Made by a program: the position numbers and the translations under genes. 58,408 bases of DNA from Thauera carbonicopians (lineage in GTDB: Bacteria; Pseudomonadota; Gammaproteobacteria; Burkholderiales; Rhodocyclaceae). Each line of letters begins with the position of its first letter. The stretch's first letter is position 1. The stretch covers positions 1-58,408 of the forward strand of contig NZ_JANUXN010000021.1 of the NCBI RefSeq assembly GCF_025699485.1. Direction: 5' to 3'. The notes beneath the pieces are model-generated. The model saw only the letters and a list, made by a program, of their open reading frames with translations. It was not told the DNA's origin and made no database searches. Below, one piece after another: positions 40,155-49,829 of the stretch.

Positions 40155-41507
40155 ATGTTAAAGGGTAATCACGGTAACAAGGGTCAGCGCGCCGCGCGCG
40201 GCCACAAGAAATTCGCGCTCGCAACGGTGGCTGCCACCATATTGCTGGGTACCACCGGAGCTTGGTCCCAAGTGATGGCTCCCAGCATGCAAAGCCCTCA
40301 ATCGGTGCTGGGTACCACTTCTGTGTTGTCCGCCACGCCGTTGTCGCTCGCCAGGGCCATCGAGCTTGCGATGGAAAGCAACCCCGAGGTGGCTGCCGCC
40401 ACACGCCAAGTCGAAGCCTCCGAAGGACAGGTGATCCAGGGCCGAGTTAGACCTAACCCGGAACTGGCCTACTCGCTTGAAGACACACGTTCGCAGACGC
40501 GCACGCAGAGTTGGCAGCTGAACCTGCCCATCGAACTGGGGGGAAAGCGCGCTGCACGCACAAAGGCCGCTGAAAAGGCCCGTGAGCAAGCCCTGGCACA
40601 GTTGGCAGACGTGCGCGCCACCGTTCGCGCCAACGTGGTGGCAGCTTTTTTCGATGTGCTGACCGCGCAGGAGCGGCTTGCTTTGGCAAAGGACAGTTCG
40701 GCGCTGGCCAAGTCGTCCACGGACGCTGTGGCCAAACGGGTTGCGGCAGGCAAGGTCTCTCCTGTCGAGGAAACCAAGGCCAGGGTGGCGGAGTCCGGTA
40801 TCCGCGTTGAGTTGAGCCAGGCCGCCAGCGAAGAACGCAATGCCTTGACGCGCCTGAATGCGCTGCTCGGCAGAACCACTGCCGTCGCCGGTGCGCTGGA
40901 GGGTAAGGCTGACGACCTGCCCACATTGCCGACCCTGATGGATCTGCAGTCCCTGGTGGATTCTTCACCAGCCGTCGTGCTGGCCAAGGTCGAGGTGGAA
41001 CGGCGCCGGGCCTTGACGGAAGTGGAACGGAGCAAGCGCGTGCCAGACGTCACGGTCAGTGCCGGTGTGCAACGGGCCAACGAGACCCAGCGCAATGTGC
41101 TACTTCTGGGCATCTCAATGCCCTTGCCCCTGTTTGACCGCAACCAAGGCAACCTGCTGGAGGCTCTGAAGCTCGAAGACAAGGCGCAAGACGAGCTTCA
41201 GGCCATTACGGTGCGCCTGCGCAGCGAGGTCGCCCAGGCGCACGACCGGTTGTCCACCATTGCTAACGAAGTGCAGGCTCTCCAGGCGGATGTACTTCCA
41301 GGCTCTAAGTCGGCCTACGACGCAGCGACCATCGGTTTCGAAAACGGCAAGTTCAGCTTCCTCGAAGTCCTTGACGCACAGCGCACGTACTTCACCGCCA
41401 AATCGCAGTACCTCAAGGCACTCGCTGAGGCCCACCGCGCAGCAGCCGAGATCGACCGTCTGCTTGGGGGGGCGTCTCCCGCGGATCAGACCATCACGCA
41501 TAACTGA
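40155..41507 (+). CDS. czcC: CzcC-like outer-membrane efflux factor
   Basis: This 450-aa TolC-family protein has an extended signal region (KFALATVAATILLGTTGAWSQ) and the two repeated helical outer-membrane efflux domains (SLARAIELAMESNPEVAAATRQ; later LRSEVAQAHDRLSTIANEVQAL and FSFLEVLDAQRTYFTAKSQYLKAL). It forms the exit duct for the CzcCBA complex. GGAGAA precedes ATG 40155. It is 8 bp before czcB. Confidence 0.9.
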   Translation: MLKGNHGNKGQRAARGHKKFALATVAATILLGTTGAWSQVMAPSMQSPQSVLGTTSVLSATPLSLARAIELAMESNPEVAAATRQVEASEGQVIQGRVRPNPELAYSLEDTRSQTRTQSWQLNLPIELGGKRAARTKAAEKAREQALAQLADVRATVRANVVAAFFDVLTAQERLALAKDSSALAKSSTDAVAKRVAAGKVSPVEETKARVAESGIRVELSQAASEERNALTRLNALLGRTTAVAGALEGKADDLPTLPTLMDLQSLVDSSPAVVLAKVEVERRRALTEVERSKRVPDVTVSAGVQRANETQRNVLLLGISMPLPLFDRNQGNLLEALKLEDKAQDELQAITVRLRSEVAQAHDRLSTIANEVQALQADVLPGSKSAYDAATIGFENGKFSFLEVLDAQRTYFTAKSQYLKALAEAHRAAAEIDRLLGGASPADQTITHN

Positions 41508-41515
41508 GATTGACC

Positions 41516-43111
41516 ATGACCACCAGCAAACCAACCATCAGCAAAAGGCACCTGATTGCCATTGCCGTCGTACTCGCCTTAGGCGTCGGAGCCGGAGCAT
41601 TTCTCCTTCAGGGCGGCAATACCAAGGCCGCGGAGGGCGATGGCCATGGCCACGGAACCCACACCGAAGCCAAGGGCCACGGTGACGGTGAACACCACGG
41701 CAAGGCAGATGGCAAGGGCCACGACGATGACAAGGGCCATGCCGACGAAGAGCACCATGAGGCGAGTGAAGCCAAGGGCCCCAATGGCGGCACTTTGTTC
41801 AAGGAAGGCGACTTCACACTGGAGGCCTTGCTGGCAGAAGGCGGTGGGGAGCCACGCCTGCGCATCTGGATGTCCGACAAGGACCAGGCGGTGCCGGCGA
41901 ATGCGGCGTCCGTGACCGCGACCATCACTCGCCCCACCGGGGACAAACAGGCCCTGACCTTCAGCGCTGAAAAGGGAAGTTGGGTGAGTCGCGAAGCGGT
42001 GGAAGAACCCCATGCCTTCGAAGTCGAGATCATTGCCCAACACGCCAATGAGCCCTTCATGTTCGTGCTGAGCAAGGAAGAAGGCAAGGTGGAGTTGACT
42101 GACGCCCAGATCAAGGCGGCCGCCATCGGCGTTGACACGGCATCCGCTGCCAGCATCAAGAGTTCCTTGCTGCTACCCGGTGAAATCCGCCTGAACGAAG
42201 ACCGCACCTCGCACGTGGTACCGCGCCTCGCAGGCGTCGTTGAAAGCGTCAGCGCAAACTTGGGCCAGGTCGTCAAGAAGGGCCAGGTTCTGGCAGCGAT
42301 TGCCAGCCCTACGGCTTCGGAGCAACGCAGCGAGCTACAGACAGCACAAAAGCGCCTGGCATTAGCCAAAACCACCTACGAGCGTGAGAAAAAACTGTGG
42401 GAGCAGAAAGTCTCCGCGGAACAGGACTACTTGCAGGCTAGGCAGGCCCTGAATGAAGCCGAAGTGGCGGTCGCCAATGCCCACCAGAAGCTGGGTGCAC
42501 TGGGACTCGGCGCGTCGTCTCCATCCGGCTTGAATCGGCTTGAACTACGAGCACCCTTTGACGGTATCGTGATTGAAAAGCACATCAGCCTGGGCGAAGC
42601 TGTCAAGGAAGATGCAGCCGTCTTCACCATCTCCGACCTCAGCAAGGTTTGGGCCGAGATCAATGTGCCGGCCAAGGATCTGCCCCAAGTGCGGGTGGGA
42701 GAAAAGGTCACAATCAAAGCGACGGCGTTCGACGCCTCAGCTACCGGAACTGTGGCTTTCGTCGGCTCGTTGATTGGTGAGCAGACCCGTACTGCGAAGG
42801 CTCGTGTGGTTTTGGACAACCCCAATGGCGCATGGCGACCCGGCCTCTTCGTCAACGTCGAAGTGGTTGCGGATGAGGCGACCGTTCCGGTAACGATCGC
42901 TACAGACGCCGTGCAGACCGTGGGCGAGAAGCCAGTGGTCTTTCTCAAGGTCAACGGCGGCTTCATCACACAACCCGTGCAACTCGGACGCAGTGACGGC
43001 AAGCGCGTGGAAGTGCTCCAGGGCCTCAAGCAAGGCGCTCCCTATGCGGCAACCGGCAGCTTCGTTGTGAAGTCCGAACTGGGCAAGGCCTCGGCCGAGC
43101 ACACGCACTGA
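41516..43111 (+). CDS. czcB: CzcB-like membrane fusion protein
   Basis: This 531-aa periplasmic adaptor has an N-terminal anchor (HLIAIAVVLALGVGAGAFLL) and a His/Asp-rich metal-binding stretch (GHGHGTHTEAKGHGDGEHHGK and following, residues ~38-80). A small beta domain starting PNGGTLFKEGDF comes next, then the lipoyl/hairpin/barrel domains of the HlyD family. The His-rich segment fits zinc, cobalt or cadmium handling. ATG 41516 is preferred to the TTG at 41510. Confidence 0.92.
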   Translation: MTTSKPTISKRHLIAIAVVLALGVGAGAFLLQGGNTKAAEGDGHGHGTHTEAKGHGDGEHHGKADGKGHDDDKGHADEEHHEASEAKGPNGGTLFKEGDFTLEALLAEGGGEPRLRIWMSDKDQAVPANAASVTATITRPTGDKQALTFSAEKGSWVSREAVEEPHAFEVEIIAQHANEPFMFVLSKEEGKVELTDAQIKAAAIGVDTASAASIKSSLLLPGEIRLNEDRTSHVVPRLAGVVESVSANLGQVVKKGQVLAAIASPTASEQRSELQTAQKRLALAKTTYEREKKLWEQKVSAEQDYLQARQALNEAEVAVANAHQKLGALGLGASSPSGLNRLELRAPFDGIVIEKHISLGEAVKEDAAVFTISDLSKVWAEINVPAKDLPQVRVGEKVTIKATAFDASATGTVAFVGSLIGEQTRTAKARVVLDNPNGAWRPGLFVNVEVVADEATVPVTIATDAVQTVGEKPVVFLKVNGGFITQPVQLGRSDGKRVEVLQGLKQGAPYAATGSFVVKSELGKASAEHTH

Positions 43112-43126
43112 CCTCGGAGTCGCTCC

Positions 43127-46100
43127 ATGTTTGAAAAACTGATTCGATTTTCGATCGAGCAGCGCTGGCTGGTGCTGCTCGCGGCCCTCGCCATGGCGGC
43201 GCTCGGCGTATTCAACTACCAGAAGCTACCGATCGACGCGGTGCCCGACATCACCAACGTCCAGGTGCAGATCAACACGCAGGCGCCCGGTTACTCGCCG
43301 TTGGAGGCCGAGCAGCGCGTGACTTACCCCATCGAGACAGTCATGGCCGGCCTGCCCAACCTGGAGCAGACACGGTCCTTATCCCGCTACGGACTGTCTC
43401 AGGTAACGGTGATCTTCAAAGACGGCACCGATATCTACTTTGCTCGGCAATTGGTGAACGAGCGCATCCAGGAAGCACGCGACCGCCTGCCCATAGGCAT
43501 CACTCCGGCCCTTGGGCCCATCTCCACGGGCCTGGGTGAAATCTACCTGTGGACCGTGGAAACCAAGGACGGTGCCAAGAAGCCGGACGGCAACCCCTAC
43601 ACCCCGACCGACCTGCGCGAGATCCAGGACTGGATCATCAAGCCGCAGCTGCGTAACGTTCCCGGCGTCACGGAAATCAACTCGATTGGCGGTTTCGCGA
43701 AGGAATACCAGATTGCCCCCATACCAGAGCGGCTGGCATCGCTGGGGATGACGCTGCAGGACATCGTGACCGCGCTGGACCGCAACAACGGCAACGTGGG
43801 CGCGGGCTACATCGAAAAGCGTGGGGAGCAGTACCTCATCCGTGCCCCTGGGCAGGTCCGGTCGCTGGAGGATATCGGCAACGTGATCCTGAGCAGCGCC
43901 AACGGCGTGCCGGTGCGCGTGCGCGACGTGGCCGACGTGGCCCTGGGTCGCGAACTGCGCACCGGTGCCGCCACGGACAACGGCCGTGAGGTGGTGCTGG
44001 GTACGGTGTTCATGTTGATCGGAGAGAACAGCCGTACCGTCTCCCAGGCCGTGGACAAGAAGATGGTGGAGATCAACCGCAACTTGCCCGAGGGCGTACA
44101 TGCGGTGACGGTGTACGACCGCACCGTGCTGGTGGACAAAGCCATCAACACGGTGAAGAAGAACCTGCTCGAAGGCGCGATTTTGGTGATCGTGATCTTG
44201 TTCCTATTCCTGGGCAACATCCGTGCAGCAGTGATCACGGCGATGGTGATTCCGCTTTCCATGTTGTTCACCTTCACGGGTATGGTCAACTACAAAGTCA
44301 GCGCCAACCTCATGAGCCTGGGAGCGCTCGACTTCGGGATCATCATCGACGGCGCGGTGGTGATCGTCGAAAACTGCGTGCGGCGTTTGGCCCACGCTCA
44401 GGCCCATCATGGTCGGCCGTTGACGCGCGCCGAGCGCTTCCACGAAGTCTTCCTGGCCTCCAAGGAGTCGCGCCGGGCGCTGTTGTTCGGCCAACTCATC
44501 ATCATGGTGGTGTACCTGCCTATCTTCGCGCTGACAGGCGTCGAGGGGAAGATGTTCCATCCCATGGCGTTTACCGTGGTGGCAGCACTCGTGGGCGCCA
44601 TGATCCTGTCGGTGACGTTCATCCCTGCGGCCGTGGCCCTGTTCATCGGCAACCGCGTGAACGAGAAGGAAAACTTCCTGCTCGGCCACGCCAAGCGCAT
44701 CTACGCACCGCTGCTGGATCGCGTGATGTCGGCCAAGGCCCTGGTGCTCACCATCGCTGCGGTAGCCGTGGTGCTGTGTGGGCTGATCGCCACCCGCATG
44801 GGCAGCGAATTCGTGCCCCAGCTCAATGAGGGCGACCTCGCTATCCAGGCGCTGCGCATCCCAGGTACCAGCCTGTCGCAATCCGTCGCCATGCAGCAGC
44901 AGATTGAAAGCACACTCAAGGCCAAGTTCCCGGAGATTGAACGAGTTTTCGCGCGCACTGGCACGGCAGAGATCGCCTCGGACCCTATGCCTCCGAACAT
45001 CTCTGACGGGTACATCATGCTCAAGCCGATGGACGAGTGGCCTACACCTCGCAAGACGCGGGATGAGCTTCTCGCGGGCATCCAAGAGGTGGTCGGCAAG
45101 ATCCCAGGCAACAACTACGAATTCTCGCAACCCATCCAACTGCGCTTCAATGAGCTGATTTCCGGAGTGCGAAGCGATGTGGCGGTGAAGATCTTCGGCG
45201 ACGACATGGAAGTCCTGAACAAGACTGCGGAAGAGGTTTCCTCGATGCTGCAGAAGATTCAGGGCTCGTCCGAGGTCAAGGTCGAGCAGACCACCGGCCT
45301 GCCGATGCTTACCGTGAACATTGATCGCCAGAAGGCTGCGCGCTACGGCCTGAATGTGGCGGACATCCAGGACACCGTGGCAACGGCCATCGGCGGACGC
45401 GAGGCTGGCACTCTGTTTGAAGGCGACCGGCGCTTCGACATCCTGGTGCGTCTGCCGGAATCGATCCGCAATGACCTGGAAGGCATGAAGCGCCTGCCCA
45501 TTCCGTTGCCCCGGGCATCCGGGGCGGCAGAGGCTCGAATCAACTTCATTCCGCTTGGAGAAGTGGCATCGTTTGAACTCGCGCCCGGCCCCAACCAGGT
45601 CAGCCGCGAAAACGGCAAGCGCCGCATCGTGGTCAGCGCCAACGTGCGCGGGCGTGACGTGGGTTCCTTCGTCGCCGAGGCGGAGCAAGGCCTGGCGCAG
45701 ATCAAGATCCCCACAGGCTACTGGACGAGCTGGGGCGGCACCTTCGAGAACCTGCAGTCCGCGTCCAAGCGCCTGCAGATCGTGGTGCCCGTCTCCCTGC
45801 TGCTGGTGTTCGTGCTGCTGTTCGCCATGTTCGGCAACGCCAAGGATGGCCTGCTGGTGTTCACCGGCATTCCCTTCGCGTTGACGGGCGGCATCCTGGC
45901 CTTGTGGCTACGGGACATACCGATGTCGATATCGGCCGCCGTCGGGTTCATTGCGCTCTCAGGGGTGGCGGTGCTCAACGGGTTAGTGATGATCTCGTAC
46001 ATCCGCACGCTGCGGGAAGAAGGCGTGGCGCTGGACGCGGCGATACGGGACGGTGCGTTGACCCGCCTGCGCCCCGTGCTCATGACCGCGCTGGTCGCTT

Positions 46101-46312
46101 CGCTGGGCTTCATTCCGATGGCGATCGCCACCGGAACGGGTGCCGAGGTGCAGCGCCCGCTGGCCACTGTGGTCATCGGAGGGATCCTTTCTTCGACTCT
46201 GCTGACCCTGCTGGTGCTGCCCATCCTCTACCGCCTGGCGCACAAGCCTGACGAACAAGACGAGGACGTGTCCGCTGAGCCTGCGCACCCCGTCACCCCC
46301 TATTCCGCGTAG
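43127..46312 (+). CDS. czcA: CzcA-like heavy-metal RND efflux pump
   Basis: A 1061-aa RND transporter with twelve expected transmembrane helices and two large periplasmic loops. The signature DFGIIIDGAVVIVEN begins at residue 402, so the acidic residues fall at D402, D408 and E415, the same numbers as the proton-relay residues known for Cupriavidus CzcA. This places it in the HME (divalent Zn/Co/Cd) group rather than the Cu/Ag group. It is the inner-membrane motor of CzcCBA, full length and 15 bp behind czcB. Confidence 0.95.
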   Translation: MFEKLIRFSIEQRWLVLLAALAMAALGVFNYQKLPIDAVPDITNVQVQINTQAPGYSPLEAEQRVTYPIETVMAGLPNLEQTRSLSRYGLSQVTVIFKDGTDIYFARQLVNERIQEARDRLPIGITPALGPISTGLGEIYLWTVETKDGAKKPDGNPYTPTDLREIQDWIIKPQLRNVPGVTEINSIGGFAKEYQIAPIPERLASLGMTLQDIVTALDRNNGNVGAGYIEKRGEQYLIRAPGQVRSLEDIGNVILSSANGVPVRVRDVADVALGRELRTGAATDNGREVVLGTVFMLIGENSRTVSQAVDKKMVEINRNLPEGVHAVTVYDRTVLVDKAINTVKKNLLEGAILVIVILFLFLGNIRAAVITAMVIPLSMLFTFTGMVNYKVSANLMSLGALDFGIIIDGAVVIVENCVRRLAHAQAHHGRPLTRAERFHEVFLASKESRRALLFGQLIIMVVYLPIFALTGVEGKMFHPMAFTVVAALVGAMILSVTFIPAAVALFIGNRVNEKENFLLGHAKRIYAPLLDRVMSAKALVLTIAAVAVVLCGLIATRMGSEFVPQLNEGDLAIQALRIPGTSLSQSVAMQQQIESTLKAKFPEIERVFARTGTAEIASDPMPPNISDGYIMLKPMDEWPTPRKTRDELLAGIQEVVGKIPGNNYEFSQPIQLRFNELISGVRSDVAVKIFGDDMEVLNKTAEEVSSMLQKIQGSSEVKVEQTTGLPMLTVNIDRQKAARYGLNVADIQDTVATAIGGREAGTLFEGDRRFDILVRLPESIRNDLEGMKRLPIPLPRASGAAEARINFIPLGEVASFELAPGPNQVSRENGKRRIVVSANVRGRDVGSFVAEAEQGLAQIKIPTGYWTSWGGTFENLQSASKRLQIVVPVSLLLVFVLLFAMFGNAKDGLLVFTGIPFALTGGILALWLRDIPMSISAAVGFIALSGVAVLNGLVMISYIRTLREEGVALDAAIRDGALTRLRPVLMTALVASLGFIPMAIATGTGAEVQRPLATVVIGGILSSTLLTLLVLPILYRLAHKPDEQDEDVSAEPAHPVTPYSA

Positions 46313-46318
46313 TTCCCC

Positions 46319-46350
46319 AAAGGGGCCCCCGCTCACACGGGGCCCTTTTT
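46319..46350 (+). terminator. Hairpin with T-run after czcA
   Basis: AAAGGGGCCCC pairs with GGGGCCCTTT across GCTCACAC, followed by TTTTT. It is positioned 6 bp after the czcA stop and before the small periplasmic gene, so it could terminate or attenuate czcICBA transcription. Confidence 0.75.
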
Positions 46351-46372
46351 CCCTTCCCAACAAGGAGATTCC

Positions 46373-46750
46373 ATGAAATTCAACCATGCACTGCTCGCCC
46401 TGGCCATCTCGGTCTCGGGAATCGCGTTCGCCTCCGAAAAAGACCATGACACCAAGCCTCTGCACGGCGGCGTTGTCGCTCAGTCGAAAGACATCGACTA
46501 TGAACTGGTGGCCAGTGCAGACAAGCTACAACTGCATGTGCGTGACCACGGCAAACCGGTGGACGTGGCCGGCATGACGGCCAAGGTGACGCTGCTGGCC
46601 GGCACCGACAAACAGGAGGTCGAATTGAAGCCGTCAGGCGCCGCGCTCGAAGCTGCAGGCAGCTTCAAGGTGGGATCGGGCACCAAGGTGGTGGCAGCCG
46701 TTTCCAAGGCCGGTAAATCCGTTGCCTCGGTGCGGTACACGCTGAAGTGA
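46373..46750 (+). CDS. Periplasmic metal-resistance-associated protein (125 aa)
   Basis: A 125-aa exported protein with signal peptide (FNHALLALAISVSGIAFAS) and a mature part LHGGVVAQSKDIDYELVASADKLQLHVRDHGKPVDVAGMTAKVTLLAG. The GG-V-x-D-x-E-L pattern resembles the small beta domain in the CzcB of this operon (GGTLFKEGDFTLEALLA), so it may be a free-standing version of it, perhaps a periplasmic metal chaperone. AAGGAG precedes the ATG. It lies behind the czcA hairpin and may be expressed at a lower or different level. Confidence 0.65.
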   Translation: MKFNHALLALAISVSGIAFASEKDHDTKPLHGGVVAQSKDIDYELVASADKLQLHVRDHGKPVDVAGMTAKVTLLAGTDKQEVELKPSGAALEAAGSFKVGSGTKVVAAVSKAGKSVASVRYTLK

Positions 46751-46968
46751 CCCCACGATGATCGAAACCGTTGCCGCTCACGCACATCCCGGCGACGATT
46801 TTCATCAATCCAGACCCGTGCGCGCTGCGCGCAATCACCTTGTTCATCTATGGTCCACGCAGTAGCGGTCAAGCTCGTCTGGATCTGGATCAGCTTCCTG
46901 ATTACTGGTAAGCGTGGCCCCAAGGCCCTTCTTGTGAGGAGCGGAGGGTCAATGCAGGATATGTCCAT

Positions 46969-47364
46969 ATGCAAGACAGTGGACACACCCCAGAGTGGAA
47001 CGGCCCGACGGTGGAGCGAGTCATGCGCAACGGCAAGCGCATCTACGTCTCGGCCTTCAAGGCCTGGCTGGTGGAGCAAGCGCTCAAGCCAGAGGTTTCG
47101 GTTGCCGGCCTGGCACTTCGCCACGGTGTCAACGCCAACCAGCTTCGCAGCTGGATGAAACTCGAGCACTGGCAGTCCTCACCTCATACGTTGTTGCCGG
47201 TCACGGTCGTCGCAGACGCTCGGCCAGCTGAGGTGGTGGCCACCACAAACGCCCGCCAGCCCGAGACAGTGATGGAGATTGAGGTGGGCGGCACTGTCAT
47301 CCGTCTGCGCGGCCCAGTGGATACCGAGCAACTCAAGGCGGTGCTGGCCGTGGTGCGCGCATGA
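46969..47364 (+). CDS. tnpA: IS66 TnpA-like protein
   Basis: A 131-aa helix-turn-helix protein (RIYVSAFKAWLVEQALKPEVSVAGLALRHGVNANQLRSWMK) of the IS66 Orf1 type, needed with TnpB and TnpC for transposition. Its stop overlaps the tnpB start (ATGA at 47361). It appears intact. Confidence 0.85.
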   Translation: MQDSGHTPEWNGPTVERVMRNGKRIYVSAFKAWLVEQALKPEVSVAGLALRHGVNANQLRSWMKLEHWQSSPHTLLPVTVVADARPAEVVATTNARQPETVMEIEVGGTVIRLRGPVDTEQLKAVLAVVRA

Positions 47365-47708
47365 TCGGTTTGCCAGCGAACACGCGGGTGTGGATCGTGG
47401 CCGGCCACACCGACATGCGCAAAGGCTTCGACGGTTTGGCGGCAATGGTCCAAGGAGCTTTGAGCGAGAACCCGTTCAGTGGCCACGTCTTTGTCTTTCG
47501 CGGCCGGCGCGGCGACATCCTCAAAGTGCTGTGGTTTGATGGCCAAGGTTTGCTGCTGCTGTGCAAGCGGCTCGAACGCGGCCGCTTTGTCTGGCCGCAA
47601 GCTGCATCCGGCGGCGTGTCTCTGACCTCAGCCCAACTCTCGATGCTGCTTGAAGGCATCGACTGGCGCATGCCGGCGCGCACGCACCGTCCCGATCTGG
47701 CTGCGTAA
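47361..47708 (+). CDS. tnpB: IS66 TnpB (Orf2-like) protein
   Basis: This 115-aa protein is of the characteristic IS66 Orf2 family (VWIVAGHTDMRKGFDGLAAMVQ...FVFRGRRGDILKVLWFDGQGLLLLCKRLERGRF). It is intact and translationally coupled to tnpA. Confidence 0.92.
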   Translation: MIGLPANTRVWIVAGHTDMRKGFDGLAAMVQGALSENPFSGHVFVFRGRRGDILKVLWFDGQGLLLLCKRLERGRFVWPQAASGGVSLTSAQLSMLLEGIDWRMPARTHRPDLAA

Positions 47709-47753
47709 AGCTTGGCAGTTGCGGGTCATTCCCGATGAGGTGAGACAGCAGAG

Positions 47754-49343
47754 TTGGGCATACTCAAAACCGTGCCGACGCCCCATCAACCGCCCCAGAA
47801 CATCGACGAATTGCTGCGCATCATCGCGGCGCGCGACAGCGAGGTGGCCCTGCTCAAGTTGATGGTCGACAAACTCAAATTGCAACTGCTGCGCCGGGTT
47901 CGCTCCGAATTCGGTACCTCCAGCGAACAGTGGTCGGCGCAGATGCCTTTGATCGATGGTGGCGAGACCGCGATGGTCACTCGAGCCAAGGCCGCATCTG
48001 CACCGGCCCCCGCCAATGACCCGCAGATCGACCGCAGTCTGCCCGCGCACCTGCCGCGCGATGTTCGGGAGCACCTGCCCGAGATCAGCGACACGCACCA
48101 GGACACAAATGGCCAGTCCTGCGGGTGCACCGCTTGTGGCGCTCGACTGCGTAAGATAGGACAGGATGTCTCCGAACAACTGGAGTACGTGCCTGCCCAC
48201 TTCAAGGTGATCCGGCATGTGCGTCCCAAGCTGGCCTGCGTGGCGTGCCATGCCATCTTCCAGGCCAGCGCACCCAGCCGCCCCATAGCGCGCGGACTGG
48301 CCGGTGCCGGCCTGCTGGCCCATGTGCTGGTGTCCAAGTACTGTGACCATTTGCCTCTCTACCGCCAAAGCGGCATTTACGCCCGCAGCGGTGTTGAGCT
48401 GGACCGCTCAACGCTGGCCGGCTGGGTTGACCAGGCCGGTCAATTGCTTGATCCCCTGGTGGCCGCACTGGGGCGCTACACCCTGGCGGCTGCCAAGATT
48501 CATGCCGACGACACCCCCGTGCCGGTGCTGCAGCCCGGGCGCGGCAAGACCAAGACGGGGCGCTTGTGGGTGTACGTCAGAGATGACCGTCCGATCGGCT
48601 CAAGTGCGCCACCGGCGGCCTGGTACCAGTACACCCCGGATCGCAAAGGCGAGCATCCAGAGCGCCACTTGAAGAAATATCGCGGCATTCTCCAGGCGGA
48701 TGCCTATGGCGGCTGGGGCAAGCTGTACGCCTCAGGACAGATCACCGAGGCAGCATGCTGGGCGCACGCGCGCCGACCGTGGTGGGACCTGTACCTGAGC
48801 AGCGGCAAAGACGAGACGTCTATCGCAGCACAGGCGCTCAGACGCATTGCCGATCTGTATGCCATCGAGCGTGACATTCGGGGAAAGCCTCCCGACATTC
48901 GACAGGCCCAACGCCAGGCGCGTGCCGGGCCGCTGCTGCAGGAGATGCACGTCTGGTTGAGCCAGTTGGTTGGTCGGGTGTCGGCCAAATCGGAGTTGGC
49001 CAAAGCCATTGGCTACAGCCTAACGCGCTGGCAGGCTCTGACGCGGTATTGCCAAGATGGGCGCATCGAGATGGACAACAACGCAGCAGAGCGGGCATTG
49101 CGCGGGGTGGCTTTGGGACGGGGCAACTACCTGTTCATGGGATCGGATGCCGGCGGCGAGCGAGCGGCGGCGATCTACAGCCTGGTGCAAACCGCCAAAC
49201 TCAACGGGATTGACCCCGAGGCCTACCTGCGGGAGGTGCTCGGCCGCATAGCCGACCACCCCATCAACCGCATTGATGAGTTGCTGCCCTGGAACCTGAT
49301 GCGGCAGTCCCGTCAGGCGGATCAACAACGCAAGGCGGCATGA
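47754..49343 (+). CDS. tnpC: IS66 TnpC transposase
   Basis: This 529-aa transposase has an N-terminal leucine-rich coiled coil ([32 protein letters not shown]), a zinc-finger region ([14 protein letters not shown]...) and a DDE catalytic domain ([42 protein letters not shown]). The apparent start is TTG 47754; GTG 47772 is an alternative. It is intact, so the transposase could still act even though the element has lost its right end. Confidence 0.9.
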   Translation: MGILKTVPTPHQPPQNIDELLRIIAARDSEVALLKLMVDKLKLQLLRRVRSEFGTSSEQWSAQMPLIDGGETAMVTRAKAASAPAPANDPQIDRSLPAHLPRDVREHLPEISDTHQDTNGQSCGCTACGARLRKIGQDVSEQLEYVPAHFKVIRHVRPKLACVACHAIFQASAPSRPIARGLAGAGLLAHVLVSKYCDHLPLYRQSGIYARSGVELDRSTLAGWVDQAGQLLDPLVAALGRYTLAAAKIHADDTPVPVLQPGRGKTKTGRLWVYVRDDRPIGSSAPPAAWYQYTPDRKGEHPERHLKKYRGILQADAYGGWGKLYASGQITEAACWAHARRPWWDLYLSSGKDETSIAAQALRRIADLYAIERDIRGKPPDIRQAQRQARAGPLLQEMHVWLSQLVGRVSAKSELAKAIGYSLTRWQALTRYCQDGRIEMDNNAAERALRGVALGRGNYLFMGSDAGGERAAAIYSLVQTAKLNGIDPEAYLREVLGRIADHPINRIDELLPWNLMRQSRQADQQRKAA

Positions 49344-49750
49344 GCGTGTCTGGCATTGACCCGCGGGTGCTGGACGCCCTGCAGAACGCAAGCAGCCTGG
49401 AGCTGTTCCAGCTCAGCACGCTGATCGAGCGGCTGCTGGCCGACCCACGCCGCATCATTGCCGTGCGCAAGGACATGAACCTGGGTCAAACCGTGCGCTT
49501 TGTGGACTGGCGCGATGGCAGTCTGCGAGAAGGCAAGGTGGTGGCCATGCGTGACACGCAGGTCACGTTGCAAGACCTGCGCGAGCGCAAAGAGTGGAAG
49601 TTGCCTTACGCCGCGATCGAACCGCCCTTGCCCGATCCTGCAACACGCCCTCAAGCTGTGGCGCCAGAGCCGCCGGCCGCCCCCCGACCGACGCGCAACG
49701 ACTTTCGCTGCGGCGAGAAGGGGTCTCCTCGTTTTCAGTGCAATAAGTGA
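49340..49750 (+). pseudogene. IS66 passenger gene truncated by IS1071
   Basis: The open frame starts at 49340 (overlapping the tnpC stop) and encodes ~127 residues of a small helical protein ([25 protein letters not shown]...). It then enters the IS1071 inverted repeat at 49720 and ends after GSPRFQCNK at 49750. The native C-terminus is missing. The intact function is unknown; similar genes accompany some IS66 elements. Confidence 0.7.
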
Positions 49751-49829
49751 CGGTACGAAAAGCTAGCACTGGCGCGGAGGTGGTGTTGGTAGATCGTTGA
49801 TTTCATTGACTTTCCTGTTCACTTTCAAA
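49720..49829 (+). repeat. IS1071 inverted repeat, left
   Basis: About 110 bp matching the reverse complement of 54125-54234 with scattered mismatches; it starts GGGGTCTCCTCG. It supplies the stop codon and last residues of the truncated IS66 passenger frame. Confidence 0.85.

Larger units (their letters stand above)
46908..49719 (+). mobile_element. IS66-family element, right end lost
   Basis: The left end begins GTAAGCG, as in many IS66-family inverted repeats, followed by tnpA-tnpB-tnpC and a passenger gene. No matching right inverted repeat is seen before the IS1071 end at 49720, which cuts the passenger gene, so the element is truncated. The 157 bp to its left (46751-46907) hold no supported gene, only a short open stretch ending at the junction. 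Confidence 0.8.

Noticed and set aside
44204-45688. 494-codon open frame on the minus strand inside czcA
   Set aside because: Antisense shadow of a clear RND pump gene; His/Gln/Arg-rich composition typical of shadow frames in high-GC DNA.
46751-46907. Short open stretch between the czc-associated gene and IS66
   Set aside because: Only about 35 codons from ATG 46758 with no ribosome site; could be a remnant but cannot be supported.
47754-49343. Possible frameshift in IS66 tnpC because no ATG start is present
   Set aside because: The frame is complete with coiled coil, zinc-binding and DDE regions; TTG/GTG starts explain it.
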